Shown here: positions 9,444 through 18,304 of the stretch, piece by piece | Layout of the letters: each line of letters opens with the position of its first letter | How positions within the stretch are numbered: position 1 is the stretch's first letter | Assembly: GCA_964630785.1 (NCBI GenBank) | Contig: CAZVZG010000004.1 | Span: forward strand, 1 to 64,000 | Source: JADLCX01 sp964630785 | Lineage (GTDB): Bacteria; Planctomycetota; Phycisphaerae; Phycisphaerales; UBA1924 | Reading direction: 5' to 3' | Length of the DNA: 64,000 nucleotides | The notes under the pieces: model-generated | What the model saw: the letters and a program-made list of their open reading frames with translations, nothing else | Databases searched by the model: none | What the model was told of the DNA's origin: nothing | Made by a program: the position numbers and the translations under genes

Positions 9444-11057
9444 TCATGGACAACCGGCGAAGAACGCCGCGAGGAAGTCGAACAGGTCGCCGAGGTCGGT
9501 CTCGCCCGAACGGTTGAAGTCGGCGTCGGGAGAGACGACGAACCAGTCGTGGAGGTACGCGAAGAGGTCGCCGACCCCGACGATGCCGGAAGCGTCGTAA
9601 TCCGCGCGGCAGGATGTGCCCTGAAACTCGTAAGGGCCGAGGTCGATCGCGCCCGACTGACCCACGCCGAGGTTGGGCGTGCCGGAGTCGTCGTGGATGC
9701 GGGGGGCGCCGGAGAGGTCGAAAGGGATCGGCTCCTGATAATCCATGTCACCGTCGAAGTCGTCGTAGTCGCTGGGGAGCCAGGACACGTCGCCGATGTC
9801 GATCGCCGGCGATGAAGCGGACAGTCGAAAGTCGTTGTCGAAGTAGGTCTCGGCTAGCCCGTCGGGTCCGAGCGGCGCGACCAGGCGGGGAGAGGCGAAA
9901 AGCACGCGCGGGCCGACCACAGCCGTCCGAGCTTGCAACTGGATCTCCCGGTTCTCCACGTCGAGACAACAGCGAGAGACCGCGAGGGAGTTCGCGCCAC
10001 CGAGCCGGGCCGGACGACCGGACAGGGAAGTCACGATGGACCCCACAAACACGGCGTCCAAGCCGCCAGACATCACCGTTTGATTGGTGTCGGCGGTCGC
10101 GATCGTGCAGCCCCGGACGATGACGGAACCGGACCCGCCAATCAGGGGTCGGGCATACTCATCAGTCAACGACGGAGTCGGTGCGCCCACGACAAGGCAT
10201 TGTTCAAGAGTAAGCCACCGGCCAACACGGAAGACCAGGTTCCCCCATCCATGCTCGTCCAACGTATTACCTTGGACTACGCACCGGTACATCTCGACCC
10301 GTGATGCCCAGATAACGCCGTCATCGCATTGATTCCCCTCGACCTTGCAATCTCGCAACGTGACCCAACTATGGTCCGTGGCGAAGACCGCCGCGCCGGT
10401 GTTGTCGATCAAGCGACAGTTGACCAGCGTCATGTACGAGGCAGCATAGTCCTGATCGCTGCGAATACCCGCACTGTCGGCGGCTCGCCCTCCCCGGATG
10501 GTGAGGTCTTGCAGCATCACCCAGTCCGCCGGACCGGCCGTGACGACCGTGTACTCATTATCGCCCCGGTTGGTAAACCCTGCACCGTCATCGCGCAACA
10601 CATCGCCGGTCAGCACGGTGACGAACGCCACAGGATCGTGCGCATCTGGGTTCGGGTGACCCAACCCGGCGAAGCCACCCGTGAGCGCCATCCCGCTCGT
10701 CACCCTGAAAGGTGCCCATCGATTCTCATTCCGCGGACAGTACACTCCTTCGGCGATATGTATATTACGATAGTCGGCTTGCACAGCCCGCGCATGTTCG
10801 AGTGCGGGGCCCAGCTCGGAGTACGCCGTCGCCCACGACGCACCGTCTCCTCCCGGCGGGGCGTCGTCGTCCACATACACGGTGACGTACGCCTGGGCAT
10901 GCACCACGGACGCCGTCGCCAATGCGGCGATGGCCGCAAGGTTGCGGATGGATCGCGAATCGGGGAGCGTGGCGGTCGTTGCGTTCTCGCTCCCCGCCGC
11001 AACGGCGGCGCTTCGGAAGAGACGGTCAATTTCTCGGATCGCTTCTGAGAACGACAT
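9444..11057 (-). CDS. Secreted beta-helix protein with dockerin-like tail
   Basis: A 537-residue exported protein with the layout of right-handed parallel beta-helix proteins. YVDDDAP at the mature N-terminus and WATAYSELGPALEHA are the usual opening of these planctomycete repeat proteins. Repeated short turns follow (VMLQDLTIRGG, MTLVNCRLIDNTG, VTLRDCKVEGNQ, VEMYRCVVQGN, VIVRGCTI). After the helix comes DFRLSASSPAIDIGD, a common choice-of-anchor end. Residues 483-537 are the 55-residue two-cysteine dockerin-like tail, ending GCP. ATG 11057 gives an unusually long region of about 38 residues before the hydrophobic core of the signal peptide (cut near HAQ, residue 54-55); no good ribosome site is visible, so a later start is possible. 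Function is probably surface binding or polysaccharide contact, which is inference. Confidence 0.75.
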   Translation of the reverse strand: MSFSEAIREIDRLFRSAAVAAGSENATTATLPDSRSIRNLAAIAALATASVVHAQAYVTVYVDDDAPPGGDGASWATAYSELGPALEHARAVQADYRNIHIAEGVYCPRNENRWAPFRVTSGMALTGGFAGLGHPNPDAHDPVAFVTVLTGDVLRDDGAGFTNRGDNEYTVVTAGPADWVMLQDLTIRGGRAADSAGIRSDQDYAASYMTLVNCRLIDNTGAAVFATDHSWVTLRDCKVEGNQCDDGVIWASRVEMYRCVVQGNTLDEHGWGNLVFRVGRWLTLEQCLVVGAPTPSLTDEYARPLIGGSGSVIVRGCTIATADTNQTVMSGGLDAVFVGSIVTSLSGRPARLGGANSLAVSRCCLDVENREIQLQARTAVVGPRVLFASPRLVAPLGPDGLAETYFDNDFRLSASSPAIDIGDVSWLPSDYDDFDGDMDYQEPIPFDLSGAPRIHDDSGTPNLGVGQSGAIDLGPYEFQGTSCRADYDASGIVGVGDLFAYLHDWFVVSPDADFNRSGETDLGDLFDFLAAFFAGCP

Positions 11058-11244
11058 GAGTGGATGCTCGTTGTGGGGACGGAGCCAGTCATCCCCCGCA
11101 CACGCGCGAAAGGCGACATCCGCTCTCGATCGGCCAACCGCCCACCCCATCGGGAGAAATCAAAATCGAAGGTCCCCCGCCCGGACCGCCCGCCGCTCCG
11201 GCCCTACGCTCGCCCCGGAGACGGTCCGAGGTGGAACTTCGAGC

Positions 11245-12579
11245 GTGCGGAGCGAGGTCGCGGGGCATCCCGGCGGTGGTGGTCGAGCGTGGCCTGATCG
11301 GTCGAGCGCGGCCGATCTGCGCCTGGGGTTCATCTCGCCGCGGGGGCGGCTGACGCCGGACACGATCTCCGGCATGCCCTACCGAATGCGCGCGGAACTC
11401 ACCGAACGCTTCGGCGAGGTCGTCACCTTCGGCGAGGATGCGGGCGAGCCCCTCCACCGCCGGCGGGTCGTCCCCGAACGGATCCGCGTGCTGGGCCGGC
11501 CCGTCGTCCGATCGGCCTGGATGGGCCTGAAGCGGGCCCGCGCACGGTGGGCCGATCTTCGGCCGCGTGCGGTTTGCCGCACGATGCTCGCCGCAGCGCA
11601 CGCCCGATCGTCGCGCCTGCAGCGCGACATCGACGCGCACCCGACGGATGTGCTCTTCGGGTGCTGCATCAGCACGCTGCTCGTGGGCCTCCGCACGCCC
11701 ACGCCGATCGTTTATTACTCCGACGCGACCGCCCGCATCATCAACGGCACCTACCCCAGCGCGACCCGGCGCGGGAGCGGCTACCGCGAGGCGTGCGACG
11801 AGCTTGAGCGGACGGTGATGGGCAAGTGCGCCGCCGCGATCTTCGCAAGCCGCGCGGCGCTGCGGTCCGCGATCGAGGACTACGGGCTCGACCCAGGGCG
11901 GGGGCACCTGGTGGAGATGGGGGCGCACGTCACGCCGGGCCCGAACGATCGCATCGGCCCGTTGCCTATCCACTCGCGCCGGATCCGGCTGTGCATCGTG
12001 GCGTCCGACCCGATCCGGAAGCAACTGCGCCTCGCGGTGCGAACGACCGAGCTCCTGTGTGACATGGGTTGGAACGCGGAGCTCGTGCATATTGGTGCGC
12101 CCGCCCGTGCGGTTTCACGCTCATCCACCACGAACTCGCTCGGGCGCTTGCGCCTCTCCGATCCGCACGATCGCGCCCGGCACGCCGCAACACTCGCCGA
12201 TTCTCACCTCATGCTCCTACCCTCGCTCGGCGAGGCGTTCGGCATCGCCCCCTGCGAAGCGGCGCACTTCGCACGCCCGAGCATCGTCAGCGACGCCGGC
12301 GGCCTGCCCACCGTGGTGGAGCACGGAGTGACCGGGCTGGTCCTGCCGGTGGCGGCGTGCCCCTTGGATTACGCCCGCGCCATCGACGCGCTGCTGAACG
12401 ATGAGCCTCGATATCGAGCGATGTCGCTCGCGGCGCACGCGCGTGCGCAGGGCGTGCTGAACTGGTCGCGATGGGCGGATCGCACAACGCGGATCATCGA
12501 AAACGTCGCCGCGGGACGCGGATCGGGACTCTTGGCCGTGCGCTCCGCGGCCCGAATCGCGGCCTTTCCGGCTCCGTGA
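11245..12579 (+). CDS. GT4-type glycosyltransferase
   Basis: A 444-residue GT-B enzyme that would transfer a sugar from a nucleotide-sugar donor. The C-terminal half carries the GT4 signature: PSLGEAFGIAPCEAAHFARP with the EX7E pair at Glu330 and Glu338, then SDAGGLPTVVEHGVTGLVLP. The N-terminal LGFISPRGRLTPDTISGMPY resembles the opening strand and loop of the acceptor domain. GTG 11245 is preferred because GAGGTGG lies about nine bases upstream and because the family needs the strand before Met44 (ATG 11374). Acceptor and donor are unknown. It stands alone, divergent from the beta-helix protein. Confidence 0.8.
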   Translation: MRSEVAGHPGGGGRAWPDRSSAADLRLGFISPRGRLTPDTISGMPYRMRAELTERFGEVVTFGEDAGEPLHRRRVVPERIRVLGRPVVRSAWMGLKRARARWADLRPRAVCRTMLAAAHARSSRLQRDIDAHPTDVLFGCCISTLLVGLRTPTPIVYYSDATARIINGTYPSATRRGSGYREACDELERTVMGKCAAAIFASRAALRSAIEDYGLDPGRGHLVEMGAHVTPGPNDRIGPLPIHSRRIRLCIVASDPIRKQLRLAVRTTELLCDMGWNAELVHIGAPARAVSRSSTTNSLGRLRLSDPHDRARHAATLADSHLMLLPSLGEAFGIAPCEAAHFARPSIVSDAGGLPTVVEHGVTGLVLPVAACPLDYARAIDALLNDEPRYRAMSLAAHARAQGVLNWSRWADRTTRIIENVAAGRGSGLLAVRSAARIAAFPAP

Positions 12580-13113
12580 CGTCATCGTCCGCGGACGGCG
12601 ACGCCCGCCCGATCGTCTGTCAACATCCCGTTCGCATGGACGCTCACCCGAACGGGCTGCTCCTGCGGCAATGAGCGAGCTTTCTTTCACCGCGCCGCGT
12701 GGTCCCGGGCCGATAGGTTGGGCACAGGGCGCCTCCGTCACACGGATCGGCCCTCGGAAAGGAGGTCGTCAAGACCGCCCTTTGCGGACGGCGCGTGCGG
12801 ATCGGCTCCACGAGATCCACACGCCACGGTGGCTCCGCCTGCTCTCCCCTCGCTGCGGCGAAGACCCGGTCATAGCACCGGACTGAGGGAGCCGGCCCGA
12901 GCCCGTCGCGTGTGCCGATCGAGCCCATCCGTCACGGACCGCCGACCAGGCGCGTAGCTGACCGCCTGGCCAGACGTCAACCGCCAGTCCATCGGGGAAG
13001 GCCGGCCAAACGCCGCCCTTCCCCGTTTCATTTTTGTTAGGCCTGCGACGATCCACCGGGGGCGAAAAGGCCCATTGCCATACCGCTTTTCGGATTTGTG
13101 CTTGCGAAAGGGG
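12580..13113. other. Gene-free region upstream of the nos operon
   Basis: About 530 bases without a supportable gene. It holds a 12-bp palindrome CGTCCGCGGACG (12586-12597), an isolated AAAGGAGGT (around 12757-12764) that has no start codon at a useful distance, and a terminator-like hairpin at 12993-13036. The combination of a structured GC-rich stretch and a terminator would fit a non-coding RNA, but no known RNA family could be recognised by eye. Confidence 0.5.
12993..13036 (+). terminator. Rho-independent terminator ahead of the nos operon
   Basis: A 9-bp stem, CGGGGAAGG (12993-13001) with CCTTCCCCG (13017-13025), is followed by the T-rich TTTCATTTTTG. It isolates the nos promoter from upstream plus-strand transcription. 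The nearest annotated gene ends over 400 bases upstream, so it may end a small RNA. Confidence 0.7.
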
Positions 13114-13127
13114 TTGACAGCGATCAT
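13114..13127 (+). promoter_or_regulatory. FNR/CRP-type operator ahead of the nos operon
   Basis: TTGACAGCGATCAT matches the FNR half-sites TTGAT-N4-ATCAA at eight of ten positions. It lies 80 bases upstream of the GTG of the first nos-cluster gene. If it is a class II site at -41.5, transcription would start near 13162. FNR/DNR/NnrR-type regulators commonly switch on nos genes when oxygen falls. The same TTGACA could alternatively be a sigma-70 -35 box with TATCAA (13136-13141) as -10. Confidence 0.65.
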
Positions 13128-13207
13128 TTTCTGTATATCAATATCCGAAAGTCTTGAAATGCCTTGGCCGCGTCGATCGGAAGGCGATCAGGAAAGGAGA
13201 CCGGGCC

Positions 13208-13810
13208 GTGTCACGACCTCCCCTCCACGCGTTGGGTGCAGCCGCCGGAGCACCGGCGCATGCGGCCTCGACACTCACCCCCTCCGACTCCGAGAAGCAC
13301 GCCGTGGGTCTGGCGTTCGGCGTTTCGGCCGCGGCCGCGGTGCTGTGGATCGTCGCGGTGCTCATCGGCGCCCAGGTCAGTTATTCGCTCACTCCGCGCC
13401 CGCTTCCGATCGCGAACCCACGGCTGGCCGCGCTCCCGCCCGGGCCGATGCTCGATGGGGAGGGTGTGGAGATCGGCGGCGAGATCTTTCATGAGACGTG
13501 CGTGGCCTGCCACGGCGCGTCCGGCATGGGCATCGCCGGTAACGGCAAGAACCTGGTCTACAGCGACTTCGTGGCCAACACCGACGATGCCGCACTCGTG
13601 GCGTTCATCAAGAAAGGGCGCGACCCGGGCGACCCGGCGAACACCACGGGCGTGGGCATGCCGGCCAAGGGCGGCAACCCGACGCTCACCGATCAAGATA
13701 TCCAGGACGTGGTGACGTACCTGCGCAGCCTCCAGGACCCGCGGCGCGTCCCGCCCGCGAAGGACGAAGCCCCGGCGCCCACGGAACCCAGCACAAACGA
13801 GAAGAACTGA
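13208..13810 (+). CDS. Membrane-anchored monoheme cytochrome c of the nos cluster
   Basis: A 200-residue protein with one transmembrane helix (about 33-57) and a periplasmic class I cytochrome c domain. The heme site is CVACH at 98-102, and the Met ligand is probably in GVGMPAKGG. GTG 13208 follows AAAGGAGA by about seven bases and fits the short N-terminus. A Pro/Glu/Ala-rich tail ends the protein. It is 68 bases upstream of nosZ in the same direction and is the likely electron donor to it, passing electrons from the quinol pool or another cytochrome. Clade II nos clusters often carry cytochromes c (NosC1/NosC2); I do not assign either name. Confidence 0.85.
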   Translation: MSRPPLHALGAAAGAPAHAASTLTPSDSEKHAVGLAFGVSAAAAVLWIVAVLIGAQVSYSLTPRPLPIANPRLAALPPGPMLDGEGVEIGGEIFHETCVACHGASGMGIAGNGKNLVYSDFVANTDDAALVAFIKKGRDPGDPANTTGVGMPAKGGNPTLTDQDIQDVVTYLRSLQDPRRVPPAKDEAPAPTEPSTNEKN

Positions 13811-13878
13811 CCGCCAACGGCGAACGCGCGTTCGTCGTCAACGGTCGCGACTCCGACCCCGGCACAGAGGAGCCATCC

Positions 13879-15972
13879 ATGAACCGTCCAACCCGCACCC
13901 GAGCCCGATTCCGAGCGGTGATCACCGCCGCGGTCGCGCTCACGGCGATCACGCTCGGCGGAGAGATCATCCCCGCGTCGCCGGCCGAGGCCCAGCAATC
14001 TCGGCGCGATCGGCGTAAGCAGGACGCCAAGCCGATCGAACTGGCTGGCGAACAGCTCGCCGAACTCCAGAAGATCGCGCAGGAGCGCAAGCTCAACCCC
14101 GACGACCTGATCGCGGCCGCCAAGACGTACATGCCCAGCGGGCGGCACGACGACTTCATCCTCTTCGCCTCCGGTGGTCAGAGCGGCCAGGTATACGCCA
14201 TCGGTGTGCCGTCGATGCGTCTGCTCCGCTCGATCGCCGTGTTCACGCCCGAGCCCTGGCAGGGCTACGGCTACAACGGCGAGGCCGACCCGGTCCGTGA
14301 GTCGCTCAAGATCAACGGCCGCCCCGTGGAGTGGGGCGACACGCACCACCCGTCGATCTCCGAGACAGACGGCGTGTACGACGGCCAGTTCCTCTTCATC
14401 GGCGACAAAGCCAACGCCCGCCTGGCGGTGATCGACCTGCGCGACTGGGAGACCAAGCAGATCGTCAAGAACCCGCTGACCGATTCCGACCACGGCGCCG
14501 CCTTCGTCACCCCGAACACCGACTACATCATCGAGGGCGGTCAGTACCCCACCGTGCTGGGCTACGGCTACGCCCCGCCGGAGGACATCAAGAAGTCGTA
14601 CCGGGGCATGGTGACGCTCTGGAAGTTCGACCGTGAGAAGGGTCGCATCGACAAGGACAAGTCCTTCGCCATCGAGCTGCCGCCGTACGACCAGGACCTC
14701 GCGGACGTGGGCAAGCTCGCCAGCGACGGCCTGTTCTTCCTCAACTCGTTCAACACCGAGATGGCCATGGGCGGCATCGAGAGCGGCAAGCCCCCGCTTG
14801 AAGCGGGCGCGAGCCAGCGCGACATGGACTACATGCACATCATGGACTGGCGGAAGGCCGAGGCCGCCTACAAGGCCGGCAAGGTGGAGAAGATCAACGG
14901 GTTCCCCGTCATCCGCCTGGCGACGCTCGTGTCCGAGGGCCTGCTCTGCTTCGCGCCCGAGCCCAAGAGCCCGCACGGCGTGGACGTGACCCCCAACGGC
15001 CAGTACCTGGTCGTCTCGGGCAAGCTCGACCCGCACGTCACGGTCTACTCGACCGAGAAGATCCGCAAGGCCATCGAACAGAAGCAGTACACCGGCACGG
15101 ACGAGTTCGGCATCCCCATCCTCGACTTTGACGCCGTCAAGGAGGCGCAGGTCGAGGTCGGCCTTGGCCCGTTGCACACGCAGTTCGACAACAACGGCTA
15201 CGGGTACACCTCGCTCTTCCTCGACAGCGCGGTCGCGCGGTGGTCGCTCGGCGGCGAGTACACCGCCAAGAGCGGCGAGCAGCCGTGGAAGCTCATCACC
15301 AAGACGCCGATCCAGTACAACATCGGCCACCTGTGTATCGCCGGCGGCGACACCGTCAACCCCGACGGCCACTACCTGGTCTCCTTGTCCAAGTGGTCGG
15401 TGGACCGGTTCCTCACCACCGGGCCGCTGCTGCCGCAGAACTTCCAGTTGATCGACATCAGCGAGAAGGGCACGAAGATGCCCGTGATCTACGACATGCC
15501 GATCGGCATGGGCGAGCCGCACTACGCCCAGATGATCAAGGCCGACAAGGTCAAGAGCTTCACGACCTATGAGCTGGGCTGGAACCCGCACACCCAATCC
15601 ATGGATCCCGCCGCTCCCAGAGTCGGCAAGGAAGGCGTCGTGCGTGACGGCAACAAGGTCACGGTCAACATGACCGCGATCCGCAGCCACTTCAATCCCG
15701 AGCAGGTCGAGGTCCAGGAAGGGGACGAGGTGACCTGGCGCATCACCAACACCGAGCGGGCCCAGGACGCGACCCACGGATTCTGCATCGGCGGGCTCAA
15801 CATCAACCTGAGCCTGGAGCCCGGTGAGTACGCCGAGTTCAAGTTCAAGGCCGATCGCGCCGGCACCTACCCCTTCTACTGCACCGAGTTCTGCTCGGCG
15901 CTGCACCTGGAGATGATGGGCTACCTGCACATCAAGCCGTCCAAGCAGGCGGCGGCCGGCCAGGATCACTGA
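13879..15972 (+). CDS. nosZ: Nitrous oxide reductase, clade II type
   Basis: A 697-residue periplasmic copper enzyme that reduces N2O to N2. ATG 13879 follows AGAGGAG. The N-terminus is a Sec-like signal (residues about 1-39, ending AEAQ) with no twin-arginine motif, typical of clade II. All seven histidines of the CuZ cluster are visible: H156 and H157 (DTHHPS), H205 (DSDHG), H366 (SPHG), H433 (GPLHT), H484 (IGHL) and H548 (GEPH). The C-terminal cupredoxin domain (about 590-690) has the CuA ligands H633 (ATHGF), C668 and C672 (CTEFC), H676 and M679. The enzyme therefore looks fully functional. It is followed by nosB-like, nosD, nosF, nosY and nosL, which supply assembly and copper sulfide maturation. 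Expression is probably controlled by the FNR-type box upstream. Confidence 0.97.
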   Translation: MNRPTRTRARFRAVITAAVALTAITLGGEIIPASPAEAQQSRRDRRKQDAKPIELAGEQLAELQKIAQERKLNPDDLIAAAKTYMPSGRHDDFILFASGGQSGQVYAIGVPSMRLLRSIAVFTPEPWQGYGYNGEADPVRESLKINGRPVEWGDTHHPSISETDGVYDGQFLFIGDKANARLAVIDLRDWETKQIVKNPLTDSDHGAAFVTPNTDYIIEGGQYPTVLGYGYAPPEDIKKSYRGMVTLWKFDREKGRIDKDKSFAIELPPYDQDLADVGKLASDGLFFLNSFNTEMAMGGIESGKPPLEAGASQRDMDYMHIMDWRKAEAAYKAGKVEKINGFPVIRLATLVSEGLLCFAPEPKSPHGVDVTPNGQYLVVSGKLDPHVTVYSTEKIRKAIEQKQYTGTDEFGIPILDFDAVKEAQVEVGLGPLHTQFDNNGYGYTSLFLDSAVARWSLGGEYTAKSGEQPWKLITKTPIQYNIGHLCIAGGDTVNPDGHYLVSLSKWSVDRFLTTGPLLPQNFQLIDISEKGTKMPVIYDMPIGMGEPHYAQMIKADKVKSFTTYELGWNPHTQSMDPAAPRVGKEGVVRDGNKVTVNMTAIRSHFNPEQVEVQEGDEVTWRITNTERAQDATHGFCIGGLNINLSLEPGEYAEFKFKADRAGTYPFYCTEFCSALHLEMMGYLHIKPSKQAAAGQDH

Positions 15973-16109
15973 ATCCTCAATCGTCTGTTCAGGCCGCGCG
16001 GCGCTGCCGCGCCCCGCGGCCATTCCACGGGGGGGATTTCACCTTCGGACACGTGCGCCGGTCCATCGTTCCCGCGCGTGCGGGCCCATCGTCCTCACGA
16101 GGAGCGCCG

Positions 16110-16802
16110 ATGTCGAGATTCATTCAACAGATCGTCGGTCCGCGGGTGCCGCTGGAAGAGCTGCGGCTTCGCCGCTGGCGGTACCTGACGCCGTCGATCT
16201 TTCTCTCGCTGGCCCGTGTGCTGCTGCTGGTTTCGGCGTTCCTGCCGTGGTGGCACATGGAGCTCACCGCCCCGCAGTACCCCGACGGGCTCTTCCTGAC
16301 CGCGTACGTCAATCACCTCACCGGCGACGTGCGCGAGATCGACGGGCTCAACCACTACATCGGGATGCGCCCGCTCGGCGATGCGGCACAGTTCGAGAAG
16401 TTCATCGCGATCTGGGCCATCATCGCGATGGTGCTGCTGGTCGAAGGGGCGATGTTCGTCCACAGCCGTTGGGCCGTGCTGCTGGCGGTGCCGGCGATCT
16501 TTTTCCCGGCCGGGTTCCTGGTCGACCTTCAGTTCTGGATGGCGCACTTCGGGCAGAACCTAGATCCCAAGGCGCCGCTGAGCTCGTCGATCAAGCCGTT
16601 TACCCCGACGGTTCTGGGCGAAGGGGGCATCGGCCAGTTCCGCACCTACGCATCGGTCGGCATCGGGCTGTGGGTAGCCGTCGGCTGCTCCGCGCTCACC
16701 ATCGTCGGCTTCTACTTCCATCGACGCGCGTACAAACCGTTGCACGACCGAGAGTTCGCCGAACGCCGCGCCGCACAGGCGGTTCCCTCATGCGCCACCT
16801 GA
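16110..16802 (+). CDS. nosB: NosB-like membrane protein
   Basis: A 230-residue protein with about four transmembrane helices (near 30-48, 90-110, 115-138 and 180-202). ATG 16110 follows ACGAGGAG. Between helices one and two sits a periplasmic loop with DGLFLTAYVNHLTGDVREID and LNHYIGM. Clade II nos operons characteristically carry the membrane protein NosB directly after nosZ, and position, length and topology fit that. Its biochemical role is not established. It overlaps nosD by 13 bases, so the two are translated together. Confidence 0.7.
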   Translation: MSRFIQQIVGPRVPLEELRLRRWRYLTPSIFLSLARVLLLVSAFLPWWHMELTAPQYPDGLFLTAYVNHLTGDVREIDGLNHYIGMRPLGDAAQFEKFIAIWAIIAMVLLVEGAMFVHSRWAVLLAVPAIFFPAGFLVDLQFWMAHFGQNLDPKAPLSSSIKPFTPTVLGEGGIGQFRTYASVGIGLWVAVGCSALTIVGFYFHRRAYKPLHDREFAERRAAQAVPSCAT

Positions 16803-18304
16803 GCACCATCATCCTGGCACTGGCGTGCTCGCTGGCGGCCACCGCCGGCGCGTTTGCCGACGACCACAGCCCGCCGCCCTCCGCGGCCGCTCCCGCGCCC
16901 TCCGCCGCGGAACAACAAACGCCGCGGAACACGGGCCGGATCGCGGCCATGATCGCCGCCGCGCCCGAGGGATCGACCGTCGTCGTGCCGCCGGGGGTCT
17001 ACACCGAGCACCTGCGGATCGAGAAGGCCATCCGCCTCGTCGGACGCGACGATTCCAGCCCCAACGGCGAGCGGGCGGTCATCGACGGCGGCGGCAACGG
17101 CGACATCGTCGAGATCGCCGCCGAGGGCGTGGAGCTCCGCGGGTTCATCATCCGCAACACCGGTATTAACCTCGACCGGGAGAACTGCGGCATCCGGGCC
17201 GTGGCGCCCCGTGCCCTCATCGAGGACAACGTGCTCGAGGACGTGCTCTTCGGCATCGACCTCAAAGCCTCGCCCGACTCGGTCGTGCGCGGCAACCGGA
17301 TCGGGGGCAAGAAGCTCGACATCGCCCGGCGCGGCGACGGGCTCCGTCTGTGGCGCAGCGACCGGGTGACCGTCGAGGCCAACACCATCCACGACGGGCG
17401 CGACGCGATCCTCTGGTACTCCACCGGTGTGACCGTGCGCGGCAACCGGTGCGTGCGCTGCCGCTACGGCCTGCACCTGATGTTCAGCGACGGTGTGACG
17501 CTCGACGGCAACACCCTCGAGGGCAACTCCGTCGGCGTGTATTTCATGTACAGCAAGAACCTCACGCTCATCAACAACCGGCTCATCCGCAACCGCGGCC
17601 CCAGCGGCTACGGCCTGGGGCTAAAGGAGACCGACCTCTTCCGCGTCGAGGGCAACTTGTTCGTCGGCAACCGCGCGGGCGTGTACGCCGACGGCTCGCC
17701 CCTCACCACGCAGCAACCCGGGATCATCCGCGGCAACACCTTCGCCCAGAACGACACCGCGCTGGCGTTCCTCCCGAACGTGCGCGGCAACGTCATCAGC
17801 GGGAACAACTTCCTCGACAACATCGAGCAGGTGTCGGTGCTGGGCCGCGGAGACCTGAGCAAGAACGACTTCGCCGCCGACAAGCGCGGCAACTTCTGGA
17901 GCGACTACACCGGCTACGACGCCGACCACGACGGCGTCGGTGACTACACGCACGAGCCGCAGCGGCTGTTCGAGGACATGCTCGATCGCGAGCCCAAGCT
18001 CCGCCTGTTCCTTTTCAGCCCGGCGCAGCAGGCGGTCGAGTTTGTCGGTCGCGCCCTGCCCGCCGTGCAGCCGGAACCCAAGTTCACCGATCCCTTCCCG
18101 CTGATGAACCCGGTCGCGGTGACCCACGCCGATGGGCACGCGTCCGTCGTTGCCGGCTCGGGCCGGGCCGTGATGCTCTTGCTGGGCGGGGTACCGCTTG
18201 GCGTGGGGTTGTTGGCGTTCGGCGGCGACCTGATCCGCCGCATGGCCGGACCCCGCCCGTGCCGCGTTCGACGCGCATCGGCGCCGACAGGAGGCATTTC
18301 ATGA
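16790..18304 (+). CDS. nosD: NosD copper-site maturation protein
   Basis: A 504-residue periplasmic protein needed for assembling the CuZ site of NosZ, working with the NosFY transporter. ATG 16790 gives a signal peptide (about 1-23, ending AFAD) followed by an Ala/Pro/Ser linker. The body (about 45-390) is a parallel beta-helix of NosD/CASH repeats, for example VTVEANTIHDGRDAILWYST, GVTLDGNTLEGNSVGVYFMY and LTLINNRLIRN. FWSDYTGYDADHDGVGD near residue 365 is a NosD hallmark. A hydrophobic segment near the C-terminus (about 455-480) may anchor it to the membrane. It overlaps nosB-like by 13 bases and nosF by 4 bases. Confidence 0.95.
   Translation: MRHLSTIILALACSLAATAGAFADDHSPPPSAAAPAPSAAEQQTPRNTGRIAAMIAAAPEGSTVVVPPGVYTEHLRIEKAIRLVGRDDSSPNGERAVIDGGGNGDIVEIAAEGVELRGFIIRNTGINLDRENCGIRAVAPRALIEDNVLEDVLFGIDLKASPDSVVRGNRIGGKKLDIARRGDGLRLWRSDRVTVEANTIHDGRDAILWYSTGVTVRGNRCVRCRYGLHLMFSDGVTLDGNTLEGNSVGVYFMYSKNLTLINNRLIRNRGPSGYGLGLKETDLFRVEGNLFVGNRAGVYADGSPLTTQQPGIIRGNTFAQNDTALAFLPNVRGNVISGNNFLDNIEQVSVLGRGDLSKNDFAADKRGNFWSDYTGYDADHDGVGDYTHEPQRLFEDMLDREPKLRLFLFSPAQQAVEFVGRALPAVQPEPKFTDPFPLMNPVAVTHADGHASVVAGSGRAVMLLLGGVPLGVGLLAFGGDLIRRMAGPRPCRVRRASAPTGGIS

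Noticed and set aside
12671..12957. Short plus-strand open frames upstream of the nos operon
   Set aside because: Arg/Pro-rich composition, no useful start near the AAAGGAGGT, and no family; treated as gene-free.
13693..16023. Minus-strand open frame of 776 codons opposite nosZ
   Set aside because: nosZ is certain on the other strand; this frame is a codon-bias shadow with no recognisable motif.
16247..16789. N-terminal extension of nosD into the nosB-like gene
   Set aside because: That frame is an Arg/His-rich shadow of the nosB-like gene; a signal peptide starts at 16790.
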